Origin: Clostridiales bacterium
GTDB taxonomy: Bacteria > Bacillota > Clostridia > Oscillospirales > Oscillospiraceae
Direction: 5' to 3'
Length of the DNA stretch: 60,599 nt
Assembly: GCA_014799475.1 (NCBI GenBank)
Contig: JAAVHX010000036.1
Coordinates: 1 to 60,599, forward strand
Positions 8,855 through 19,479 of this stretch are shown here, one piece after another (position 1 is the stretch's first letter; each line of letters starts with the position of its first letter). The notes under the pieces were generated by a model. The model did no database searches and had not been told where the DNA came from. It saw nothing but the letters and a program-made list of their open reading frames with translations. The translations under genes and the position numbers were made by a program.

Positions 8855-9211
8855 ATGAATAAGCTGCTGAAAAAGATCATCGCCCTGGCCGGGGTCATGC
8901 TGCTCGCCCTGGCCCTCACCGCCCCCGCCTTTGCCGCCGAGGCCCCCGACGCCTCTGAGCCCACCGCCCAGACCCAGGAGGGCGGCTCCATCGGCTCCAA
9001 GGCCATCGCCGCGGGCATCGCCGTGGGTCTGGCCGCCGCCGGCGGCGCGGTGGCTATGGGTCTTGCCACCGCCAAGTCCACCGAGAGCATTGCCCGCCAG
9101 CCCGAGGCGGAGGGCAAGGTGCGCACCACCCTGATGCTGGGCCTGGTGTTCATCGAGACGGCCATCATCTACGCCCTGTTGGTGGTCATCCTCATCATCT
9201 TTGTGCTATAA
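8855..9211 (+). CDS. atpE: ATP synthase Fo subunit c with N-terminal signal-like extension
   Basis: 118 residues, against about 70-90 for usual c subunits. The extra N terminus (residues 1 to about 28) looks like a cleavable signal peptide: KK, a hydrophobic core, then PAFAAEAP. Helix 1 follows from about 48, then the polar loop ARQPEAEGK and helix 2 with the ion-carrying glutamate in GLVFIETAIIYALL. Glu-Thr plus Tyr in helix 2 resembles sodium-type rings, but the helix-1 glutamine of sodium rings is replaced by methionine (AMGLATAK), so ion specificity is uncertain. RBS GGAGGTC precedes the ATG. Confidence 0.93.
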   Translation: MNKLLKKIIALAGVMLLALALTAPAFAAEAPDASEPTAQTQEGGSIGSKAIAAGIAVGLAAAGGAVAMGLATAKSTESIARQPEAEGKVRTTLMLGLVFIETAIIYALLVVILIIFVL

Positions 9212-9229
9212 CCTTGGGAGGTCATCATC

Positions 9230-9721
9230 ATGCCTCTGAATATCAATTTGCAGCAGATTTTGCTGCACTGGATGAACCTGGCCATCCTGACGGGAGGGCT
9301 CTACTTCCTTCTGTTCAAGCCGGTGAAGGAGTTTATGGACAAGCGGGCCGCCCACTATCAGGAGCTGGATCAGCAGGCCGCGGACAAGCTGGCCCAGGCG
9401 GAGCGGCTCCGCGCCGACTGCCAAGCCAAGCTGGATCACGCCGACGAGGAGATCCGCAAGGAGCGTACCCAGGCCCAGCAGGCCGCCGCCCAGGCCGCCC
9501 AGGAACAGGTGGAGCAGGCCCAGGAGCAGGCGCGGCACATTATCGCCAAGGCCCATGCCGAGGCGGAGCAGACCCGTGAGCGTGCCCTGCGGGAGTCCCA
9601 GAAGGAGATGCGGGAGCTGGCCGCTCAGGCGGCGAAAAAGCTGGCCGCCCGACCCGGAGCTGACGCGTTTGACCAGTTCCTGGAGCTGACGGAGGGAGGC
9701 GGGGCGCATGAGGGCCGCTAG
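9230..9721 (+). CDS. atpF: ATP synthase Fo subunit b
   Basis: 163 residues: one N-terminal membrane helix (about 9-27) and then a long Ala/Gln/Glu-rich coiled coil with right-handed periodicity, the peripheral stalk. The ATG at 9230 has GGGAGGTCATCATC upstream. Its 3' end overlaps the next gene by 14 bp. In normal ATP synthases its C terminus binds the delta subunit; here that partner is fused to alpha. Confidence 0.93.
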   Translation: MPLNINLQQILLHWMNLAILTGGLYFLLFKPVKEFMDKRAAHYQELDQQAADKLAQAERLRADCQAKLDHADEEIRKERTQAQQAAAQAAQEQVEQAQEQARHIIAKAHAEAEQTRERALRESQKEMRELAAQAAKKLAARPGADAFDQFLELTEGGGAHEGR

Positions 9722-11468
9722 AGGCCGCCTGACCGCCCAGCTGCGCAGCGCCAACCAGCCCACCGAGGCACAGCTCCAGCGCTTCGAGCAGTTCCTCACC
9801 CGCACCTACCAGCGGAAGGTCCCCCTCCGCTGGGAGCGGGACGAGACCCTTCAGGACGGCTTCCGCCTCCAGGTGGGCTCCGACGTGTACGACTGGACTC
9901 TGGATGGCCGTGCGCGGCAGTTCCAGGACTACCTGCGCCAGCTCCAGCCCGGGCACAATGATATTGTCCCCCTGATCCGTCAGGCGGTGGAGGAGTGGGA
10001 ACCCGTCCCCGCCCCGGAGGAGATCGGCGAGGTGCTCACCGTGGACGGCGACATCGCCACCGTAAACGGCCTGGCCCACGCCCAATATGGGGAGATCCTG
10101 GTGTTCTCCTCCGGCGTGAAGGGCATGGTGCAGGATCTGCGCCCGGACGGGCTGAGCTGCATCCTCTTCGGCGACGGCGAGGAAATCAGCGCGGGCGGCA
10201 TGGTCCGCCGCACCTTAAAAACCGCCGGTATGCCCGTGGGCAAGGACTATCTGGGCCGGGTGGTGGATGCCCTGGGTCTGCCTGTGGACGGCAAAGGCTC
10301 CATCGAGCCGGAGGGCTACCGCCCCATTGAGACCCCCGCGCCCGGCATCCTGGACCGCCAGCCGGTAAACACCCCCATGGAGACGGGTTTGCTTGCCATC
10401 GACTCCATGTTCCCCATTGGCCGGGGCCAGCGTGAGCTCATCATCGGTGACCGCCAGACCGGCAAAACCGCCATCGCCCTGGACACCATCCTCAACCAGA
10501 AGGGTAAGGACGTGGTGTGCATCTACGTGGCCATCGGCCAGAAAACCAGCTCGGTGGCGCAGCTGGCGGAAAATCTGGCCCGCCGGGGCGCCATGGAGTA
10601 CACCACCATCGTCACCGCCCCCGCCGGCGCCTCCGCCGCTTTGCAGTATATCGCCCCCTACGCCGGGTGCGCTCTGGGTGAGTATTTCATGTACCAGGGC
10701 CGGGACGTGCTCATCGTGTACGATGACCTCTCCAAGCACGCCATCGCCTACCGGGCGCTCAGCCTGCTGCTGGAGCGTTCTCCGGGCCGCGAGGCCTTCC
10801 CCGGCGACGTGTTCTACCTCCATTCCCGCCTGCTGGAGCGCTCCGCCCACCTCAGCGACGAGCTGGGGGGCGGCAGCATGACCGCCCTGCCCATCGTGGA
10901 GACCCAGGCGGGGGACGTGTCCGCCTATATCCCCACTAACATCATCTCCATCACCGACGGCCAGATCTTCCTGGAAAGCGAGCTATTCTTCTCCGGCCAG
11001 CGGCCTGCCGTCAACGTGGGCCTGTCCGTATCCCGCGTGGGCGGCGACGCCCAGACAAAGGCCATGAAGTCCGCCGCCGGGTCCATCCGGCTGGAGCTGG
11101 CCCAGTACCGGGAGATGGAGGTGTTCACCCAGTTCTCCAGCGACCTGGATGACGCCACCCGCCGCCAGCTGGCCTACGGCCAGGGGCTCATGCGCCTGCT
11201 GCGCCAACCCCAGTACAATCCCCTGAGCCAGCACCAGCAGGTCATCACGCTCACCGCCGCCATGGATCACGTGATGCAGGACGTGCCGCTGAGCCGGATG
11301 GACGGGTTCCGCGCCGGACTGCTTGCCGCCTTTGAGGAGGAGGCCCCGGATCTGTGCGCCCGCATCGACCAGACCGGGCGGCTGTCCGAGGACGACCGGG
11401 CGCAGATTCTGGCCCTGGCCCGGGACTATCTGAAGCGGTTCCAGGGCGGCGGGGCGCGGGAGGACTGA
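9708..11468 (+). CDS. atpA: ATP synthase delta(C-terminal)-alpha fusion subunit
   Basis: 586 residues, about 80 longer than an ordinary alpha subunit. Residues 1 to about 80 read like the C-terminal domain of the delta subunit (LTRTYQRKVPLRWE, then DGFRLQVGSDVYDWTLDGR and a final helix); the N-terminal six-helix domain of delta is missing. From about 83 the alpha subunit follows with its own N-terminal helix (DIVPLIRQAVEEWE), beta barrel, P-loop GDRQTGKT (247-254), ALQYIAPYAGCALGEYF and VSRVGGDAQTK. No separate atpH exists in the operon. The only start before the delta-like region is the ATG at 9708, overlapping atpF by 14 bp. The reading frame is continuous, so this is not a frameshift artefact visible here. 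Confidence 0.9.
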   Translation: MRAARGRLTAQLRSANQPTEAQLQRFEQFLTRTYQRKVPLRWERDETLQDGFRLQVGSDVYDWTLDGRARQFQDYLRQLQPGHNDIVPLIRQAVEEWEPVPAPEEIGEVLTVDGDIATVNGLAHAQYGEILVFSSGVKGMVQDLRPDGLSCILFGDGEEISAGGMVRRTLKTAGMPVGKDYLGRVVDALGLPVDGKGSIEPEGYRPIETPAPGILDRQPVNTPMETGLLAIDSMFPIGRGQRELIIGDRQTGKTAIALDTILNQKGKDVVCIYVAIGQKTSSVAQLAENLARRGAMEYTTIVTAPAGASAALQYIAPYAGCALGEYFMYQGRDVLIVYDDLSKHAIAYRALSLLLERSPGREAFPGDVFYLHSRLLERSAHLSDELGGGSMTALPIVETQAGDVSAYIPTNIISITDGQIFLESELFFSGQRPAVNVGLSVSRVGGDAQTKAMKSAAGSIRLELAQYREMEVFTQFSSDLDDATRRQLAYGQGLMRLLRQPQYNPLSQHQQVITLTAAMDHVMQDVPLSRMDGFRAGLLAAFEEEAPDLCARIDQTGRLSEDDRAQILALARDYLKRFQGGGARED

Positions 11469-11469
11469 C

Positions 11470-13780
<2,311 letters not shown>

Positions 13781-13781
<1 letters not shown>

Positions 13782-14188
13782 TGGATACCTTTCAGGTACA
13801 CATTCTGGCCGCGGACAAAACGCTGTACGAGGGCCCCTGCGTCAGCCTGACCATCCCCGCCAATGACGGGGAGCGGGGCATCCTGGCCCACCACAGCTCC
13901 ATGATGGCCGCCATTGTGCCGGGGGTGATCCGCTGGCAGCCGCCGGGACAGGAGGTTCAGCTGGCGGCGGTGTCCCCCGGCATGGTAAAGGTGGAGGCCA
14001 ACGAGGTTCTCGTCCTGGTGGACTCGGCCGAGCGCCCCGAGGAGATCGACGAGGCTCGGGCCCGCCGGAAGGCGGACGAGGCTCGGGAGGCCATGCTGCA
14101 GAAGAAGAGCATCCAGGAGTACCAGCTGGCCCAGTCCACGCTGGCCCGGGCGCTGAACCGCCTGCGGGTGAGGGGCCGGGGATTGTAG
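13781..14188 (+). CDS. atpC: ATP synthase F1 subunit epsilon
   Basis: 135 residues: beta-sandwich domain (1 to about 85, DTFQVHILAADKTLYEGPCVSLTIPANDGERGILAHHSSM) and a C-terminal two-helix domain rich in Arg/Ala/Glu. The ATG at 13781 shares a base with the atpD stop and has GGAGGGCGCG upstream. An earlier in-frame ATG lies inside atpD and is not needed. Last gene of the operon. Confidence 0.95.
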
Positions 14189-14212
14189 CAATTTCGGAAA
14201 GGACGTGGCCAC

Positions 14213-15301
14213 ATGGCAAAAAAGGTACTCAAACGGGTGGGTATTGCCGCCGGTGTAATACTCGGCATGGTGCTGCTGGCCGCGGTGGGCCTGATCGTGT
14301 GGCTCACCGTGACGGAGTACAAACCCGCCCCGGTGGAGGAAGCGCCGGTTCTCCCCGGCCACAGCAAATACCTCTCCATCGGGGACAGCCTCACGATACT
14401 TACGCAAAACACCGGGTACGGCGGACTGGGGGCGGACTCCGACTTCTTCATGGACGGCGGCAGGGGCGTCAACCCCAGCCGGGACCAGGTACAAGCCAAC
14501 CTGTCCGGCCTCACCACTCAGCTTTTCTTTGACCAAAAGGCCGACATCTACTTTCTTCAGGAGGTGGACGTCAATTCCAGCCGTACCCAGGGCATCAACC
14601 AGAGCTCCCACTGGCACAACAGCTTTCTCCAGGCTTTGGGAAGCTGCTCCAGCTCCCACGCCCTGAACTACTCCTGCGCGTTTGTCCCCTATCCCCTGCC
14701 CCCCATCGGCAAGGTGCAGAGCGGGGTGCAGACCCTCAGCGCCGCCCCTATCCTTTCCGCCCAGCGCGTCGCCCTGCCCTGCCCCTTCTCCTGGCCGGTG
14801 TCCGCCGCCAATCTGAAGCGGTGCCTGCTGGTCAGCCGGGTTCCGCTGGACGATTCCGATAAAGAGCTGGTGCTGGTCAACCTCCACCTGGAGGCCTACG
14901 ACGACGGCGAGGGCAAGGCTGCCCAGACCAAGGCCCTCATGGACTTCCTTACCGCCGAATACGACAAGGGCAACTACGTCATCGCCGGGGGCGACTTCAA
15001 CCAGACCTTCCCCGGGGCGCTGGACGCATTTCCCATCAAGGACGCCTCCCTGTGGGCGCCCGGCGTACTGGACGCGGACATCCTCCCCGACGGCTGGCAG
15101 CTCGCCTATGACCTGTCCGTCCCCACCTGCCGCCTGCTGAACCAGCCCTATGACCCGGACAGCGGGGACACCCAGTTCTATGTCATCGACGGGTTCATCC
15201 TCTCCCCCAACGTCAGGCTGGACAGCGCGGAAACACTGGATCGCCAATTTCAGTATACCGACCACAACCCGGTGCTGATCCAGGTAACGCTGGAGGCGTG
15301 A
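14213..15301 (+). CDS. Membrane-anchored endonuclease/exonuclease/phosphatase family protein
   Basis: 362 residues with an N-terminal membrane helix (about 9-32), then an EEP-superfamily domain facing outside. Visible EEP motifs: SIGDSLTILTQNTGYGG, FLQEVDVNS with the metal-binding glutamate, VNLHLEAYDDG, IAGGDFNQTF and the C-terminal YTDHNPVLIQV with the catalytic His. Substrates of the family range from DNA to phosphoinositides and sphingolipids; the one here cannot be told. It follows atpC by 24 bp with its own ribosome site (GGAAAGGACG) and ends at a strong terminator. Confidence 0.85.
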   Translation: MAKKVLKRVGIAAGVILGMVLLAAVGLIVWLTVTEYKPAPVEEAPVLPGHSKYLSIGDSLTILTQNTGYGGLGADSDFFMDGGRGVNPSRDQVQANLSGLTTQLFFDQKADIYFLQEVDVNSSRTQGINQSSHWHNSFLQALGSCSSSHALNYSCAFVPYPLPPIGKVQSGVQTLSAAPILSAQRVALPCPFSWPVSAANLKRCLLVSRVPLDDSDKELVLVNLHLEAYDDGEGKAAQTKALMDFLTAEYDKGNYVIAGGDFNQTFPGALDAFPIKDASLWAPGVLDADILPDGWQLAYDLSVPTCRLLNQPYDPDSGDTQFYVIDGFILSPNVRLDSAETLDRQFQYTDHNPVLIQVTLEA

Positions 15302-15327
15302 CCGGCCCCCAAACACAAGCATAAAGG

Positions 15328-15353
15328 ACGCCCGGTGCGCAAGCACCGGGCGT
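15328..15353. terminator. Bidirectional terminator
   Basis: Stem ACGCCCGGTGC/GCACCGGGCGT with a 4-base loop between the convergent EEP gene and spoIVA. Confidence 0.75.
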
Positions 15354-15356
15354 TTC

Positions 15357-16832
15357 TCACAATATGATGCAGATCAGCCCGCCGGACCCCTCGTTGATGA
15401 TCCGCTGGAGGGTCTCCCGCAGCTTCTCCCGGGCCTCCTCCGGCATCCGCTTCAGCTTGCCGTTGAGGTCCTCCCCCACCAGCTCGTGGAAGGAGCGGCC
15501 GAAGATGTTGGAGTCCCAGATCTTCCCGGTGTCCCCCTCGAACTGCTGGAGCAGGTAGTCCACCATCTCCTCCGACTGCTTCTCGGTGCCCATGATGGGG
15601 GACACCTCCGTCTTGATGTCCGCCCGCATCATGTGGATGGACGGAGCCGACGCTTTGAGGCGCACGCCGTACCGTCCCCCCTGTTTGACGATCTCCGGCT
15701 CCTCCAAAGTCATCTCCTCCGGATTGGGCATGACGATACCGTAGCCCGTGGCCTCTACCTGACTGAGCGCCCCCTCCACCTTCTCGTACTTGCGCTTCAT
15801 GGCGGCCATCTGGGTGAGCTGGTCGATGAGGTCGCCGTCGTCCTGGATCTCCAGTCCGCACTGCTCGGACACCGTGGAGTAGAACAGCCCCCGGGGCAGC
15901 TCCAGCGTGGCGGTGACCACCCCGCTGCCCATGTCCATGCGGTTGAGGACGGCGGAGCTGACCTCCTCCCGGTCGCCCATGGCCAGCACCGCCCCCTCCG
16001 CGTCCCGCAGGCGGGTGAGGCCCTCCGTCTCCTCCCGGATCATGGCGTACAGCCCGCTCTTGATGGGGTGGTCGAAGGGAAGCACATCCACCCAGGGCGG
16101 CAGGAACAGATCCATCTGTTTCAGCGGGAACTCGTGGAGCACCGCCCGGATGATCTCACTCACCGCCCCCTCGTCCAGGGTCAGGCAGTTGACGGCCAGG
16201 CACGTCACGTCGTACCGCTCGGCGATGTCCGCCTGGAGGGTCTGGGCCCGTTCGCCGTAGGGCTGGGCGGAGTTGAGCAGCACCATGAAGGGCTTTCCCA
16301 GCTCCTTCAGCTCGCCGATCACCCGCTCCTCCGCCTCCAGGTAGTCCTCCCGGGGGATGTCGGTGACCGAGCCGTCAGTGGTCACCACGATGCCGATGGT
16401 GGAGTGGTCGGTGATGACCTTCTGGGTGCCGAACTCCGCCGCCTGGGTCATGGGGATCTCGTGGTCGAACCAGGGGGTGGTGACCATCCTGGGCTGGTCG
16501 CCGTCCAGCTGGCCCAGGGCGCTGGGCACCATGTAGCCCACGCAGTCGATGAGCCGGACGGAGAACACGCCGCCGTCCTCCATGGCCATCTCCACCGCGT
16601 CCTCGGGGACGAACTTGGGCTCGGCGGTCATGACCACCCGGCCCGAGCCGCTCTGGGGCAGCTCGTCCCGGGCCCGGTCCCGGATGTAATTGTTCTCGAT
16701 TTTGGGCAGCACCAGGGTCTCCATGAAGCGCTTGATGAAGGTGGACTTCCCCGTGCGCACGGGACCCACCACGCCGATATAGATGTCGCCCTGGGTGCGC
16801 TGGGCAATATCCTCATACAGTTTGTTTTCCAA
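15357..16832 (-). CDS. spoIVA: Stage IV sporulation protein A (spore coat ATPase)
   Basis: 491 residues, essentially the length of the B. subtilis protein. SpoIVA is the ATPase that polymerises on the mother-cell face of the forespore and anchors the coat. Visible: Walker A GPVRTGKSTF near the N terminus, RLIDCVGYMVP, GIVVTTDGSVTDIPREDY, and a C-terminal ending GGLICIIL. The start is TTG at 16832 (MENKLYEDIAQRTQGDIYIG), with GAGGAGG 7 bases upstream; an in-frame ATG further up lacks a ribosome site. A sigma-E promoter lies at 16866-16895. Its neighbour sipL encodes its predicted partner. Confidence 0.96.
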   Translation of the reverse strand: MENKLYEDIAQRTQGDIYIGVVGPVRTGKSTFIKRFMETLVLPKIENNYIRDRARDELPQSGSGRVVMTAEPKFVPEDAVEMAMEDGGVFSVRLIDCVGYMVPSALGQLDGDQPRMVTTPWFDHEIPMTQAAEFGTQKVITDHSTIGIVVTTDGSVTDIPREDYLEAEERVIGELKELGKPFMVLLNSAQPYGERAQTLQADIAERYDVTCLAVNCLTLDEGAVSEIIRAVLHEFPLKQMDLFLPPWVDVLPFDHPIKSGLYAMIREETEGLTRLRDAEGAVLAMGDREEVSSAVLNRMDMGSGVVTATLELPRGLFYSTVSEQCGLEIQDDGDLIDQLTQMAAMKRKYEKVEGALSQVEATGYGIVMPNPEEMTLEEPEIVKQGGRYGVRLKASAPSIHMMRADIKTEVSPIMGTEKQSEEMVDYLLQQFEGDTGKIWDSNIFGRSFHELVGEDLNGKLKRMPEEAREKLRETLQRIINEGSGGLICIIL

Positions 16833-16865
16833 AGCTGAACCCTCCTCACGCATACTCAATTCCAT

Positions 16866-16895
16866 TTGTATGGGGTTTTGTCCGGGAATATGACA
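16866..16895 (-). promoter_or_regulatory. Sigma-E promoter of spoIVA
   Basis: Minus-strand -35 GTCATATT (16888-16895), 14-bp spacer, -10 CATACAAA (16866-16873). This is a near-perfect match to the mother-cell sigma-E consensus (GKMATATT-N14-CATACAMT) and fits the known sigma-E control of spoIVA. Confidence 0.75.
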
Positions 16896-16896
16896 G

Positions 16897-16927
16897 GGGC
16901 GGCATGGAATTTGTCCACGCCGCCCCT
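16897..16927. terminator. Hairpin after sipL
   Basis: Stem GGGGCGGC/GCCGCCCC with additional TGGA/TCCA pairs, 6 bp past the sipL stop. The T-run is better on the plus-strand side (CCTTTTTATT), so the direction of termination is unsure. Confidence 0.5.
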
Positions 16928-16933
16928 TTTTAT

Positions 16934-18445
16934 TCAGCTTCTCCTGGCCGGAATGAGCAGCAGCGTGCCCGCCGCCGCCTCGTCCCCGGGCAGGGTGTTG
17001 GCCGAGCGGATGTCGTCCACGGTGGAGCCGCAGGACTTGGCGATGTCCCACAGCGCCTCCCCCCGCTCCACCCGGCGGATGACCACCGAAGGCCGGGGGC
17101 CCGTGTCCCGCGCCTCGCCGGGCTTCACGTCGCTGACACAGCTCACCTGCTCCTCCCGGGTGACCGTCCAGGCAAACTCCGCCTCAAAGCGCACCTCCAG
17201 CCCGCCGGTGACAGGGACAGCGGTGCACTCCCCCACCGGGCGGCAGCGGCAGGCGCACTGGCACCCCTCCGGCACGTCCACCCGACAGGTCACGGGTATC
17301 TCCGTCTCCACGCTACACAGGGCGTCGTCCTCGCTGAGGTAAAGGATGGATGCGTTCACCTGGGCAATGAACTCCATGCCGCCCTCCGCGGGCGCGCCCG
17401 CCAGGGACGACACCGCCGCGGCACAGTCCAGCACCTGCTTGGCCGGGATGCCGGACTCGCACAGCTTCCGGCCCATCTCCCGCCGGGCAGAGCGCTCCGC
17501 CATGGTGCACAGCCGCACCGGGGCCCGCTCCACGTCGATGGGCTGGCCCACGCAGTAGGCGTCCCCGATGAGGCTCACCGACCGGCGCTCCCACACCGCC
17601 GCCTGGGCCAGCGCCTCCAGGGCCACCTCCAGCTCGCCCTCCCGGGCGCGGCAATCCACGCTCTTCAGCGTCACCGCCACCTCCGGCTCCGCCTCGTCGG
17701 GCAGCTCGCCAATGTCCAGGATCTGGGAGTATGGCAGCTCGAACCGGGTCTGGCAGACCCCCTCCCCAGAGCGGTACACCGCCGAAAGCTGCACGTCCCC
17801 CTTGAGCACCAGCTTTTTGCCGATAAACTTGGCGTCCGCCGTCCCCAGGTCCGCCCGGTAGGACAGCAGCTCCTCCAGCTCCGGCCGGGAGGCGGGCGGG
17901 CGCAGCACATCGGAAAAGGTAAAGCTCTTCTCCACCACATCCGGGATCACGCAGCACTTCCGGGGGGTGATGAGCTTTTGCAGCCCCTCCCCCTCACCCA
18001 CCGTCAGGTCGGCGGACAGCTCCCGGCGCTCCCTGTCGTAGGCCGCCGCCCATACGGTGATGTTGACCCGCGCCAGCAGCTTCCGCGGATTGACCGTCCG
18101 GGCGTCCGCGGCTGCGGCCTGCACGTCCGCCAGCACCGGGCAGCCGGCGCGGAATTTGGGGTCGTCCCTCTGGCACTGGAAGGGGATGGACACCTCCAGC
18201 GAACGGGGCAGCTCCTCGCCCTCCGGGATGTACAGCACGGTGACCTTTGCCGTGCCGGACAGGCGCAGGGCGCCCTCCCCCAGCTCCTTATCCTTGAGAA
18301 ACGCTTTGCCGGACGCCGAGACCACCCGGGCAATGTCCGGGAAGGCGTCGGGTACGATGCTCTCCAGGGTCTCCTCCTGGGAGAACATGGTGTGCGCCAC
18401 GGGCCGGTATCCCTCCAGCGTGACTCGCCGCAGTTCCATATCCAT
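16934..18445 (-). CDS. sipL: SPOCS-LysM spore protein, SipL-like
   Basis: 503 residues: several SPOCS (DUF3794) beta modules through about residue 440 (MDMELRRVTLEGYRPVAH at the start, repeated VTCRVDVPEG-type strands) and a C-terminal LysM domain (about 455-500; RGEALWDIAKSCGSTVDDI). This matches SipL, the SpoIVA-interacting protein of C. difficile, whose LysM domain binds SpoIVA during coat assembly. The ATG at 18445 has AGGAGAGGAAG upstream. A sigma-E-like promoter sits at 18478-18507 inside a 53-bp repeat that bounds the upstream island. Adjacency to spoIVA supports the assignment. Confidence 0.85.
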   Translation of the reverse strand: MDMELRRVTLEGYRPVAHTMFSQEETLESIVPDAFPDIARVVSASGKAFLKDKELGEGALRLSGTAKVTVLYIPEGEELPRSLEVSIPFQCQRDDPKFRAGCPVLADVQAAAADARTVNPRKLLARVNITVWAAAYDRERRELSADLTVGEGEGLQKLITPRKCCVIPDVVEKSFTFSDVLRPPASRPELEELLSYRADLGTADAKFIGKKLVLKGDVQLSAVYRSGEGVCQTRFELPYSQILDIGELPDEAEPEVAVTLKSVDCRAREGELEVALEALAQAAVWERRSVSLIGDAYCVGQPIDVERAPVRLCTMAERSARREMGRKLCESGIPAKQVLDCAAAVSSLAGAPAEGGMEFIAQVNASILYLSEDDALCSVETEIPVTCRVDVPEGCQCACRCRPVGECTAVPVTGGLEVRFEAEFAWTVTREEQVSCVSDVKPGEARDTGPRPSVVIRRVERGEALWDIAKSCGSTVDDIRSANTLPGDEAAAGTLLLIPARRS

Positions 18446-18456
18446 AGGCTTCCTCT

Positions 18457-18509
18457 CCTTGCTCGTATTCTGTGGCAAGTATATGAGCGGGTTCAGGCCG
18501 ATATGCCTG
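18457..18509. repeat. 53-bp direct repeat, sipL-proximal copy
   Basis: Identical over 53 bases to 20126-20178, in the same orientation. This copy carries the sipL promoter and the beginning of its Shine-Dalgarno region. Identity ends abruptly at both sides. Confidence 0.95.
18478..18507 (-). promoter_or_regulatory. Sigma-E-like promoter of sipL
   Basis: Minus-strand -35 GGCATATC (18500-18507), 14-bp spacer, -10 CATATACT (18478-18485), each 7 of 8 to the sigma-E consensus. It lies wholly within the direct repeat copy at 18457-18509. Confidence 0.65.
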
Positions 18510-18654
18510 CCAAAAAGTGAACGGCGCGCGCGCCGCCCGGGGACGGCGGGCGGGGCCCCGCGCGGCGGGCCGGGGGGTTAATTGGGCCGCGCCCTCGTAA
18601 GCGGCCCTCCCCCCGGCCCAAAGCAAGGGGGCCCACCCGGTGGCCCCGGGCTGG

Positions 18655-18900
18655 TTAGGTCATCGCCGCGTCTATGGCCCTTCTGAGCCACTGGTACACG
18701 CTGAGCCCTTCTTCCTCGGCCTTGGCCGTCACTGCCTGGGCGTAGCTGAAGGGCACGTGAATGGCCAGCATGGTGCGCTTCCAGCGGTCGTCCTCTCCCC
18801 TGCGCCGTTGGTACACACGTTTGGTTTTCCTCAGATTAGCGTACTCCAAAACGGCCAGTTCGCGAGCCTTTTGGTCACTTTCTTCCACCAATCGTGCCAA
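18655..18900 (-). CDS. Ribbon-helix-helix-like small protein
   Basis: 81 residues if started at the TTG at 18900. The last 40 residues (TMLAIHVPFSYAQAVTAKAE, then EGLSVYQWLRRAI) have the spacing of an Arc/CopG-type ribbon-helix-helix DNA-binding fold; the first half is basic and charged. The open frame continues upstream without a stop to about 18960 (IIGQYQKQYQDFPRDER), so the true start is uncertain; no ATG/GTG with a ribosome site is seen there. Just downstream of the 44-residue ORF and probably co-transcribed. A repressor or relaxosome-type accessory role is possible. Confidence 0.6.
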   Translation of the reverse strand: MARLVEESDQKARELAVLEYANLRKTKRVYQRRRGEDDRWKRTMLAIHVPFSYAQAVTAKAEEEGLSVYQWLRRAIDAAMT

Positions 18901-18950
18901 AATGGCCCGCTCGTCCCTGGGAAAATCTTGGTACTGCTTTTGGTACTGTC

Positions 18951-19085
18951 CTATGATTTTTCGCCTCCTCCCATGGCCGCGCGCATCTCCTCCCGGGCCG
19001 ATTCCAGTCTGGCCAGGAAGTCCAGCGCCGCCGCCTCCAGCTCGGTCATGGCCATGAGCGCCTTGTACATCTTGCTGTTTTCCAT
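18951..19085 (-). CDS. 44-residue hypothetical protein
   Basis: Begins MENSKMYKALMAMTELEAAA and is largely one amphipathic helix ending GGGEKS. The ATG at 19085 has a textbook GGAGGTGA ribosome site and a sigma-A promoter at 19104-19132, which is why it is called despite its size. It precedes the RHH-like gene. No recognised family. Confidence 0.65.
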   Translation of the reverse strand: MENSKMYKALMAMTELEAAALDFLARLESAREEMRAAMGGGEKS

Positions 19086-19103
19086 GGTGTCACCTCCACG
19101 GTT

Positions 19104-19132
19104 AGCATAGCACAACCGACCCTGGGACGCAA
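19104..19132 (-). promoter_or_regulatory. Sigma-A promoter of the small island operon
   Basis: Minus-strand TTGCGT (19127-19132), 17-bp spacer, TATGCT (19104-19109), 18 bp before the 44-residue ORF. Confidence 0.65.
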
Positions 19133-19479
19133 GCCGAACATGACACGGTTTGTCTGGTTTCCGCTCCCTGTTCCCGGTCGGCGCGGAGCATTCCCGGCCA
19201 CGGCTTTTCCCCGCACGGCACGAGGGCGGAAGGGGGGCCAGCGCGCCCGAAAGGCGAGGCCCGCCAAGGACGGCGGGCCGAAGCCCCGCGAAGCCGCCAC
19301 GGACGGCGGCGAGCGGGGGCCGCGCGAAGGGCCAAGGGCGGCACAGACCGGCCCGCACGGGGGGGCAGGACGAACGGGCGGGCACCACTGAAACCTGGAG
19401 CATTGGAGGCGGGCGGGGCTGTCTCGGCGCTCCTGGGCGCTGTCTGGCGGGCGCTCCGTCTGCGCTGTGGCGTCCCCTA
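19133..19479. other. GC-rich non-coding stretch in the island
   Basis: About 350 bp, strongly GC-rich with short inverted repeats, between the small operon promoter and the HNH gene. Open frames here are compositional and lack ribosome sites. I see no gene. Confidence 0.5.

Noticed and set aside
9708-9950. The delta-like extension as a sequencing frameshift joining two genes
   Set aside because: The delta N-terminal domain is missing altogether, the linker into the alpha N-terminal helix is smooth and a single frame covers both, so a simple base error would not produce it.
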